Source: Acanthaster planci
Taxonomy: Eukaryota > Echinodermata > Asteroidea > Valvatida > Acanthasteridae
DNA: 64,000 bases
Direction: 5' to 3'
NCBI RefSeq assembly: GCF_001949145.1
Contig: NW_019091420.1
Coordinates: 563,768-627,767, forward strand
The position numbers were made by a program, and so were the translations under genes. Below, one piece after another: positions 46,190-58,100 of the stretch; position 1 is the first letter of the stretch; every line of letters begins with the position of its first letter. Below the pieces are notes generated by a model, which saw only the letters and a list, made by a program, of their open reading frames with translations, was not told the DNA's origin and ran no database searches.

Positions 46190-49100
46190 CCGTGAGCATC
46201 TCCTCCTCCCCCCCAAAAAAAAAAACCTGCACAAAGTAAATATTGGGCCCTGGTTTTTAGTTACAGCGGTTATGGCAGCCAGTGAACCCTGTGATCAGTG
46301 CCGGCATTTTCAGACTGTCAACTGATCCCCTGAGTCTCGTTTATTTTTTACATAACATACATTCTTTGTGAAGACGATTTAAATCGTGAGTAATAATTTT
46401 GACATCCTATACTGCGTTATCATCGCATTGGAGATCGAAATTTAAAAACCTTTTTAGTATTTTGCGCACAATCGGAACGATTTAAAGGGTTCGTACAAAA
46501 GTATAATGCCACTTTTTATTTTTTGACTACAACCCTTGAAAGTATACCTTTGCGCTTCAATATGCGTACGGTCCGGTATTGGCCGTCATCATTCTGTATG
46601 TTTGTTGGGTTTTTTCATTCGTAGAAAAGTGAAATTAAAACAATGACAAGAAAAATCATACATACATTACTTAATGACAGAATCCACTGCATTTGCATCT
46701 TCCCAACGCGGCTCCTTCATCAAATCTACTGGATAGGCTTCTTATTTTCCCTCAGTTGTACCAGGGAAATGAAGATCTTCATGATGTTATCAGCGATCCC
46801 AAACTGACGGACATGTACGTGTACGTGTGTCTTTTGCAAGCCACAGTAAATAATTTGGGCTGCATCATGTCTGTATTTGAATGAGACGCTCTTTTTGCGG
46901 GCTTTCTCTTCGGAATGGAGGATGTTTATCAGACCTTGGGGTAAGCTTTGACCTGTTTTTCCTCAAAACCAAATTGAATTGCCCCATGCTCTAGCCTTGC
47001 AGGCAGAATTTGATTTGCAAGTAAAGTGTGCACATCAGACACTTACCACTATTTTCTTTACAGTGCTAGATGATACGTACGTTTACATATAGGCAAAACA
47101 GTGTTATAATACAAATCTCCACAAGTGCACATCCATGGCATGACGTAGTGAATAGTACCAGTTCAGTTTCTGTGCTATACAGTAGTAAGCCCGACTTGCA
47201 GTCTAACTGTACAAGTGGCGCTTTGAAATGGGGTCCAGGCAGTACGTTGGAGTCCCATCTGAGCCAGCTTGTGAAATGCAGTGGTTGCCAGAGCAACCAT
47301 TCCAGTCGACAACGTTCATCTTCCCAAGTGACAAATATCCGATTAGCAATTAATGCTTACCCGCACTCTGTCAAACATATTAGATGCCTAAAAATCACAA
47401 AGCTAGAAGCCAAGGCCAGGGACATCACCGGAGCTTTTATGAACGAGTTGTTCAGCTCTGTGTGACTGCAAGAATCCATTTTGAGTAGGGGTAGTGATTA
47501 ATGCAGCGCCTTGAACAGCAATAGCGATGATCAAGCGTACTTAAGAAAATAAACTTTTATGTATCGTACATTTTTAACACCGGACAGCATCAACATCAGT
47601 TGTGTGCGCGTTGACTTGCTATTCTTGGTTGGATTCCAGTGGCACTTGGTGCGTGCTCGTACCGGCACATGTGCCTTGAAGTACCAGTCTGCCTGGCCGT
47701 AAATTAATGTTGACCGTATCGAGTCCCCTGGTTTGCTGCGGTATGTAGGCCCATCAATTTTTTTCAGTGCCTAAATTTAAGACGAGGCCGGGTTGGAACG
47801 CGGATAGGGAAATTGATTAAATTTCGGGGTGCCCAACATATACAACGAGACATTTGATGGATTCCGCTTAGCAAATATTTCTGGAACGGTTTCTCGCGAA
47901 GGACAGCATTGCTTGTCGTTTCCTAGGGCGGCGTGGCAACGTTAACGATCCAGGGATGCATATACGCGTTGGGGGAAGGGGGTTGGAGTTTTCCTGTGTG
48001 CCTGAATGCGTTGCTGAACATGAGTGTGTTTTAATATCCAGCCTGCAGCTTGCTCATTGAGGAAACAGTTTCAGACTGATCTGGAGACCAGCATTGGAAG
48101 TCATTGCTGCTGTGATGCAGCCCTCACATACAATAATACTTACATTAGACACTCTCTTGGTTTTCCTTAGCAACAGAGGCTTTCTGGTCAAGCAGTTGGC
48201 CTCAAAATATTGTCACCTTCGGCGCATGGAATGGGTCAGTAAGCGTTTTTGAATTGCACGACTTAATACACCTTTTTGCAGAGCGGGTGACATACAGTAT
48301 ATCCAAAACACCCCTAGACTCCTCTCCAGCCAAAGTTGCTTTGAGCTCCAATCAGTTCTTGAGTTGTATCACAGTGCCGTCCATTACTTAAAGTCAGCCC
48401 GACAGCAGTGGGTTCTGCCTTCCTCAGTCTCGCTGTTTTTGATTTCTGTATCACAGAAGCAAACTTACATGTATATTACAATGTACATGTATGTATATGT
48501 AGGTGTCGACATTGGAAGCCAAACTCAATTCTTAAAACAAGAAATTAACCCTAGAGCAATTCCTCAGACAGTAGTGCACGGCACGTGTTCGACAAAGTAA
48601 CACGTCACCATTGACGGTTTAAACTCAGGTGATAATCCTGTATGTGAGATCCAGCCAGGAAGAATCTTGGCTTTTGTTCTGTGTTCTTTGCCCTAACACA
48701 AAAGCAGAAATGGACTTTCATGCCCTTGAAACACAACTAAAGTTAGGGAACTCATGCTTATTCACAGAGGAAGTTGTGGCAGCAATCGTTTGTCCAGAAG
48801 TCCTTGACCAAAAGGAATAATAATCCTGGTGCTCAGATACCCAGTTTGTTTTTTCCCTGCAATACATTGCAAAATGATAGCGCCACTGTTTTAACCCGTC
48901 CATGGCACAGCACTCTGTGCCTTGAATGTTTGAATTTTGTAAGCAACTTGTACCAGACTTGTAAGCCGTTGCCGCGAACACCGGCCGACAGTAAGCTAAT
49001 AAGAGTGACATTTTTTGTTTGCTTTGCCAATGACAGAATCGTCGGTGTGCCTGGACAGGCGCTTCGTGGCCAGCGTGGTCGCCAACGCTTTCCTCTGCAC

Positions 49101-52100
49101 CTTCCCCAAACAGCCGAACCCCCAGCTCAACAGCATCAACTTTGACGAGTTCTTCCAGTTCCTCATTTGGTGGGTGGCCTACAAACCTTGCACCCGATTC
49201 CTCAAGTCTCCAAGTCCAAGTCGGAGTCCTTGGTGGCCCTGGAGGAAAGCTGTTCCCTCCTCCCCCCCGGTGCACGTGTGTTTAATTTGTGCCAACTTCT
49301 GAAGTGCGCTGAACATGTTGAATGAGGATTCCAGAAATTGTTAAAATACAGAAAATGCTGCAACCTGCGCACTGATCTGCAGTTACCAGAGCTGTACGAA
49401 TTAAAAATTGTGAGAGGGCCTGACCTTTAGATCCGGGCAGAATTTTTTCTCAAAGCCAGAATGAGGATTTCTTTAAACAGAGTTGGTGCCTCGTCTTTCA
49501 TTTTTAATTACATCAAACCCTGAAATTCACTCAAGACTCCAGACCAAAAAGTAAGTGAGGATGAGAAAAACAGGAGATTTTTTTTCCCCATATTGAAGTG
49601 AGGCGATGCGTCCGCGTCGGTCCGGGCTTCGTGAGCCCTGAGCCCACGTTGGGTGAGGTGCTATCCTCTGGTAAGGAAGACCTGGTCTCGGAAACAGACA
49701 CTAGCTTTGTTTTGATGATACGATCTCTTTGATTCGTCGCCAAAATCCCTGCCGGAAAAAATTCCACTCCCACCAAAGAGAAATCCTAAACAGAAATAGT
49801 TTTACAAACACAGTTGATCACAATCAATATAATTGTCACAAAATAAAGCGTAATTAAGGAAATATAATTTCAATGGGTGACGATGTAGGTTCATGGAACT
49901 CACCCAGCACCTTGTCCCCACAACACCAGCTGAAGATTCCATGCGCTGCCTGTAATGTAACGTTACAATTACCCAATATGAATACATGTAATGTGGTGAA
50001 AATGTCAATTGAATACAGAGACCAGCGCATAAGTTCATTCAAATGTAAGAACATTTGCAGAGGTGCGCACAATAATGAAAGGTTTTGTGCTACTTCATGA
50101 CAGGCCATACGAAGTCAGTAAATTCTGATACATACGCGATGCATGCCGCTAATGCAAAGATGCTAATTAATATTCATGATCTCTACAATATCATAGGACT
50201 GGATTTTTTTAATAGAAAAAAATATATACGATTGTGCCCATCAGAAAAATTGGAGGCCAGTGCTGTTTTTAACAAATTTTCAGAACTATCCACAGGAAAT
50301 GAGAGAAAATTGCCAGTTTTTTTGAGGCAGAATTTTTTTTTTACCTAAGATCCCTCATAACTGTAGTCAGATGTCCGGCACAGATACACTCAACAACTTT
50401 TCTGGTTAATGGTGCAGCAATTTTTATGGAGGTTAAAGTCGGCAGTGCATTATGAATGGATGGAGCTGGGATTATGGATATGAAGATTTGGAATTCAAAC
50501 AATTTCCATATTTCTGTCGTACACATATCCCAGCCATCACAATGTAATCTCACTCCACCAGGAAATGTTGACAGAAATGCACATTTCAGCAAATCGTGAC
50601 TTGCAACAATAAGCCACTGAAACCATCAACATCCTTCCTCCCAAAAATCATTTCCACAATTAAACAGCCCACGGTGACAAAGACGAGGGGTCATTATCTC
50701 TGAACGTCAAACTTTAATTGGACCGGCTGACGTCAGTAAAAACCAATTTGTGGGCTTTCCCTCAGCCGTCGCTGACGTACATCAGATTAATTTTGAATTC
50801 CCCTGCTCTCATCTGAGCTGTCCGCTGCACAAACGGACAGCAAAAAGACAGGCATGCAAAGAATGGAAGGATCATGCTCAAGCACAGCAGGCCAACGCTT
50901 ACGGCTCTTGACGTTTGGTTCAAGGGCTTCCTCATAATTTTATCGGCCGGCTATAAAATCAGACAGAGGCCTACAGTGGGGGTCATTCTCAGCCGATTGG
51001 CGGTGCAGCATTCCCGTCCAACGATTGTACATGAAAAGAGTGCTTTTCTACCATTCCTATCAATGCAGCGATCGTATCTGAAATCTTTCCTTTTTGTCTT
51101 TGCCTTGGCTCCTAGATCCAATCAGATTCCTCCCTTTGAAAAAAAAAAAAGTTCTGTTTTTCAAATGTACTGCAACTCTTAACAGTTTTCCATCTACCAT
51201 AAGGCAGTTTGCCATATGTAAGCAAAAAATTAACCGCGGGTTGCCAGTGAAAGGAAAGAAAAATTCTTGTTTTGAAGTGAGCACTGAATTGAAACTCAAA
51301 ATTCACACGCATTTCCGTCCTGAACTGCAGTTCTTCCACCAAGAACTCCCAAGCAGCCAAGCTTCGCTGCATCCTCAATTACTTTGACCGACTGGCTGAC
51401 GTGGACATGGAGAGGGACTTGACAGGACAGATATCCTACATCAGACAGGTGAGGGTCAGGTTGTCCGACTGGGCTGAATTCCCTGGGGTGTTTAAGCGTA
51501 AGTCATTGCTTGAAGTACACTACTCAAAAATAGGGCTGAGTCAATTCGAATAATTCACTATTTGAATATTCGACATTTAATTTGATGGAATATCCAAATA
51601 TTCGGTCGTACTGACCGGCAGACTGTTGATGAACAAACCATATACAAAACCAGTTGCAATATTAACACACACAATTTTACATTATAATCACTAATAGTTT
51701 CTCATGTCTAGGAGTATCTCCAGCCATAATTTAGCAAAAATTAAGAGATAAACAATACTTTTTCCCCGTTGAAAATGTCTATTCCTTTTTGAATTTGTTA
51801 ATGGGTAATTTACATTTTGAATTGTTTTAAGATTTCTGTTGCTTTTCATTTGAATCTGCTTGAATCAAGCCTCCATAGTGCAACTTTTCTCATTTAAACC
51901 AAAAGAAAATTCTCCCTTTTCATGAATTTGCATTCGAATATTCCAGTTCGGAAAATAATATTGGAATATTTGATAGTCCATCAATTATTCGGATATTCGG
52001 CACAGCCCTACTCAAAAAAAAAGTTAAGGACCACTTTTTTCTCAACTTGTAATTTCTGGATGGGCAGTGATGCAAGAGACATGCGACAACTGAAACCCAC

Positions 52101-55100
52101 CCCATGTGAAATTGATTAGAGTGTGTTTGAGGTCATTCAGGACAGGTGTAGAATGTCTCATATGAAAAAAAAGTATACGCTAAGTAAAAAGTGGTCCTTA
52201 ACTCTTTTTTGAGTAGTGTAAATGTAGGTGCTAAGCAAGAATGGATGGATTGGCAGTCAATGTAGTCATACACTGTAGCTTGTCTCTTGATGAAGGTTGT
52301 CTTTAAATCCCCGGCCAAAATGGTCAGAACACTCCACAATAAGCATACCTCCCTAGGTCCCCCCCCCCGGTCAATATTGGTACCTCTAGTGGGAGCACAG
52401 ATGGTGCAATGAGAGGCAACTTTGACTGGGGGGAGGGGCGGCCTGGCCCGGCCCGGCAAGATTTGGCGTGGAGTGTAGCTGCAAAATGGAATAGCACATC
52501 TTGTGGTATATGGTTCAGTGTGTTCTCCTGGTTTGCAACATATCCCCCCCCCCAACTCTGTCTACTTTTTGGCGAAGAACCTTCCAAACTTTTTAAATCC
52601 TTCTCTTTTACAGGAAGTCTCTCGAGTGCAATCTTTGAGGGGGGGCGTCAGGGCTCATGTAAAGTGCCAGTGATTGGCTTGTATTCCTTCAAGCCTGCAC
52701 AATCTTGAAAAAAAGAACCTGGTTGGCTTTGACGTCCCCATTGAGTAAACTGAAAACTTCCCGGCGCGATGTCTGTTCCAGTGGGCTTGTCACTTTCAGA
52801 CTGTAGGACAGTGTTTCACACCCAGCTGGTCATTTTATTTTTTCATTCTGACTAAGGATTGGTTTCAAATTGACAGACGTGATAAATGGCTTCCAGCCAC
52901 TGTTGTAGTCGAGTCCATAACAAGTACCTGCAAGTCTCCTCTAAGTCTATGATACGTCCAGCACAGGTCATTCAGTCTTGTGAAAGGACATGTGATGGAC
53001 TTGATAACAACACCGCTTCTAGCTTCAGTTTGGTTCTTTCCTTTGAAAAAACACCTGTTCTGTATTTCTGCTATTGACAAACACCTGTTCTGTATTTCTG
53101 CTATTACAAAGCATCTGTTCTGTATTTCTGCTTAAAAAAAACCTGTTTTGTATTTCTGTTATTGAAAAACACCTGTTCTGTGTATCTGCTATTGAAAAAC
53201 AGCTGTTCTGTTATTCATTTGCTATTAAGAGGCAACAAATGTTTTCCCTTTTTTGGATAAGCACTTTGCTGTGTATAGTCCAACAAAGTCTTTGGAGTCA
53301 GCCTTTGTTTTCTGGTCTGCTTGTCCACAGGTCCTCGGAGAGGGTGAGGCCATGTCCCTGGAGGGCTGGCTGGACAGCAAGGTCAAGCTCTGTCCCCTCA
53401 CCATCAAGCACAAGGGGCTGATTGAGGACGCCGGCAGTCACGCGTTGCAGGTATGGACAAGTAGACACAAGTAGACCTGACGCCTAGATCAGACACTAAA
53501 CCAGATACAAGACCAGACACAAAACCAGACACTAAACCAGACACAAGACTAGACACAAGACCAGACAAAGGTAAACCTGACACCTAGATCAGACACAAAA
53601 ACAGACACTAAACTAGATACAAGACTAGACATAAGACCAGACACAAGACCAGACACAAGACAAGACACAAGACCAGACAAAGGTAAACCTGACACCTAGA
53701 TCAGACACAAAAACAGACACTAAACTAGATACAAGACTAGACATAAGACCAGACACAAGACTAGACACAAGACTAGACACAAGACCAAACATAAGACCAG
53801 ACACAAGACCAAACATAAGACCAGACACAAGACCAAACATAAGACCAGACACAAGACCAAACATAAGACCATACACAAGACCAGATACAAGACCAGTCAC
53901 AAGACCAAACATAAGATCAGACATAAGACTAGACACAAGACCAGACACATGTAGACCTGACACCTAGATCAGACACTAAACCAGACACTAAGCCAGACAC
54001 AAGACTAGACACAAGACCAGACACAAGACCAGACACAAGTAGACCTGACACTTATATCAGACACTAAACCAGATATACAAGTCACAAGCAACTGGGCAAG
54101 GAGCGACACAGGGAATGCATTTTGTTCACAGTTTTCATTTGAAGAGTTGGTGACTTGAATTCAGACCGGAGGTCTTGTGTGTCCGTCTTAAAAGGTCTCG
54201 ACTACAACATTTATCACACTCGCACATATGGAAGTCATGCCCATCCTCAACTCTGAGAAGCAAAAGCAGGTGCATTTTGTTAGTTATCGCAGCTGCTGCA
54301 AGGAGCTCTCTACTCCTAAAAATAGGCAGGCAGTGGCAAATGTCATCATCACACTTCTTACGAGTAGCGTGCGCAAAGTCTGCAGAGGCAGCCCATGTGT
54401 TGAACGCAGCTGCGAACTGCTGCTCCGTGGGCGTGTCATGCAGTTTTGAGAAATATGAGATTGCGCTTACCGCAGGCATCATTAAAGAACTGTCATACAG
54501 ATACTTGACTGTTGCAAGTCAGTAATCATAGCATTTGGTTGTATATTAAAAGTTGGCTGCCACCTCTTGCTCTTTTTAAAGTCGAAATGTTAATCCCGGA
54601 ATTTACCGTCGGCTAGTGGTTAAGCACTTGACTCCAGCACAGTGCAAATGTTAACAGATTATTAATCGTAGTTTTCTGACTGAGACAGACACGGTGAAGT
54701 CCACCCCTCGTAATTGACAGAGAGATGCTTATTGCCCTGACAGGTGGATTTTGCCAACCGGTTCCTCGGCGGCGGCACACTACTAGCCAGCCGCCAGCAG
54801 GAGGAGATCCGCTTCTGCACCTGCCCCGAGCTGCTGGCTGCCCTGCTCTTCACCGAGAGCCTGCAGGACAACGAGGCGGTGGTCGTGGCAGGGTTCGAGC
54901 AGTTCTCAGAATACACGGGCTACAGCAGCACGCTCAAGTTCTCCGGTGATCACAAGGGCTGCGCCGAGGTGAGGCGACGAACAGAGTTTCGGGTTTATCG
55001 GCAATGTGAATGGTTACCTCCCTCAGTGGCATAGAAGCGAGAGAGTTGGTGCTCATCTCTGTGGATGCCCAATACTTGCACAGTCATTTGTAAAAGTTTA

Positions 55101-58100
55101 GGACCATTCATACAAAATGCATTAACCTGAAGAAAAACCAAACTTAAACCAATCAATCATGGCAACTTATGTTTATTTTCAATGTGTAACCTTTAAGTAT
55201 CTTGGTTAAACAGCTATTTGACGACATTTCCATGATTTGAAATGTTAACAGTCTAATATTTAGTGTGCCGTCCTTTATTTATGATTACTTGGACTGGCTT
55301 TTTTTACCTATGCTGCCTTACAGACAAAATGTCACACAAGACCTGCCTTTGCAAATAATTTCATTCGAATGAGTATAAAGCACTTCACTGATGTTATGCA
55401 CCACTGAAAAAACATGTTAGGTAATCATTCAGTGAGACAATGTAATGCAGGCCCAGTGACACAAATACCAATAAAATTCCAGGTGGTCTTAAACTTTGGC
55501 AAATGGCTTTATGTGCCGGTGATACAGACAAGCCTCTACAGGTGCATAATGCTTCCACAAAGTAACTTCTTTCCACGTACAAACACTCTATCATATTTTC
55601 ACGGACCTCTTAAACCCCCCGTTCAACCCCAAAACTGCCAGAAACCACTCAACGTTACTTCTGCCAGAAGAGCACCTCAGCATTTTACAGATTAACCATT
55701 TTGTGCCGGGGTGCCTGGTTTCGGGCGCATAAGTTTTATACACAAAGCCGGGGAGCCCGAAACCGGACAAAAGAGCTGGGCCTTGTAACAAAAGACCGTA
55801 CTCGGAACAAAAGACCGAGCTGCTGGGAATTGCCGACATTTTTTCAGTTGTCAATAGTGGAGGAAATCCGTCGTTGTTTTGAAAGATTATACCACTGTTT
55901 GTGGCATTCAGCGCGAGCGGATTACCACTGGGCACCAAAGCGCTCCTGCGCTCCAGTGATCAGCGATACAATACTGCTGCAAGCTAATCTGGCCCCTATT
56001 GAAAAGATGCCAGCTGCTCACTGTGCCAGTTTCGGGAACAAAAGAAAATTACATAACACTGCACAATCTGGGCTCTTTTTACAAGGCGGCAGGCCTGGCT
56101 GAAATACTCAGGTATCAACAGATGTTATCTGTCAGTTTAGAGTAGCCACCAGACAATCATTCATGTGGGCGCAAACATCCAGGCAATGAACTTGTGAATT
56201 TGTAGAGAATTTTGGAAACAGAAGAAAATAAAAAAAATTACCCAGCCCAGCAGAATCAACATGGATAAATGGGCCCGGTGCAAAGTGGTTAACAGACTCA
56301 TCATTCAGAGTCGTGCAGTGTAATGCAAACGCTAATTGATTAAACCTCTGCACTAAAAGGCTTTTGCTGTTACAGTCTGGAAATTGGCATCCAGCATTCC
56401 GGTAATAGTCGAGAATCCACCGGACTGTAATTCGGTGTAGAAACAGTGAAAAGAAGACACCTACGTGTGCTTCAGGACCCGACTCCTTGTAATACTGCCT
56501 AGGTGGTTGGAAATAATATCCGCTGCAGTGTTGTCATTGGAAGTTGTCTGCATGTGGACTAGAAATAAAATTATACGTGTAGCTTTGACACAAACCATTT
56601 CGTGGGTAATTTTCATCCCTAATTGTGAAATAGAAAGCTGCATGACCCTCTCAAGAAGGCTGCTTCAGACTCTGCAAAATGGTTTTTGATATTAAATCAA
56701 ATAATAAAAAGGAATCCAAGTATTCACCAAATTTTAACTCAATATTTGGTTCCATCATGGCCGTAATCTTCAACTTTTGGGGGCTGAATTTGCCTCTAGC
56801 TCAGCAAGTGAACAGAAAAAACAAGAGTGTTTACTCATGTAAAATTTTACCCTTCAGAGAAACTCATCTGGCGACCTTAACAACACCCTTATTGCGATCG
56901 ACGCCATGCCCTGGACTGGCTACCTGCATAACCAGTACAGACCGGAGCACTTGCTGCGCGAGCTGAACAAGGCCTACGTCGGCTTCTGCTACCCCAAGGC
57001 CTCGGAGGCGAGCGTCTCCACTGGCCAGGAAGAGGCCGACAGCAGCAGTTACCACGACGCGCTGGACCAGTCCCTGGTGTCGACGGACGGGGCTGAGTTT
57101 GAGACGGCATCGTCCGGAGATGATCGCAGTCGTAAGTCAAAGCATTTCCTTGTCAATAAATGATTGTGAGTTACCTTATGAAGAGTTTGAATGATCGTCT
57201 TAAAACCCAAAGACAGTTTTGCAGGGCATTTTAAGAAAACAGTCCCGTTTTGCACATGGATTCAGCAAATTATGTTGCATGTCAGATATGAGTTACTTTT
57301 GTCAGGTTACCTTATATAGTGTAGACAGCAAAGACAATGCTGCTTCAGTGTTGTAGTCGAGATCACTTAAGACCTTCGCAAGACCACACGAGGCCAGCAC
57401 AATACCAACACAAGGCCTCCAGTCTCAATTCAAGTCACAAGCTATTCAAATGAACTGCAACAAAAGCATTCCTTTGTCAGTGTTCACACTGTTACCTGTG
57501 ACTGGTCTTGTGTCTGTCTTGTGTCTGGCCTTGTATCTGACCTTGTGTCTGGTCTTAACTACAACACTGTGCTACTTGCTGGTTTCCTATAAAATGGATG
57601 GCAGTCCCACATGTGTGAACCCACGCTTATAGTGCAATTCAGAAATCTGTATTTAGTTCATTTAAAGAACAGCGCATATAGTGGTTGTATCCCAAAAGGG
57701 GTTTCAGCAGGTAAAAGCTCTTTCTTTTTCTAACTAGAAATTTTTCCTCCTGCTTAATTACCTTAAGAAATCACAAAGGATTGGTTTGGATTTTTCAGGG
57801 AAGTCTTCCTGCAACTCCACCCTCCAGGCCTACGGAAGCTCCCTGAGTCGCGCCATCACGGACATCGCCATCAAGGATGTCACAGGCTCCTATCCCCGGC
57901 CCAGCCTCCCCCGGGATGAGTCCAGTGTCACCTCACTCAGCACCGTACTGACGGCGTCCAACGCCTCCACGCCCGTCAACGAGGGCAGCCCCAGGAAGCT
58001 TCCGGGAATAGCCGGGGAGGTTGCAGCCCTGGAAGGCTATGCCACTGGGTTGGCTCAGGACGTCCTGAAAGAGGGTGGAGCCAGTGGAACAGGAGAGGGT

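Larger units (their letters stand above)
41978..49036. other. PARG-like intron 1 (7 kb)
   Basis: Holds the elements at 42577, 45413 and the microsatellite at 46127. The flanking exons join in frame as Q-E, so no exon is missing. Otherwise no recognisable gene. Confidence 0.55.

Noticed and set aside
53625-53963. 112-residue minus-strand frame of [12 protein letters not shown] repeats
   Set aside because: It is the translation of the 12-bp minisatellite; periodicity, not coding, keeps it open.
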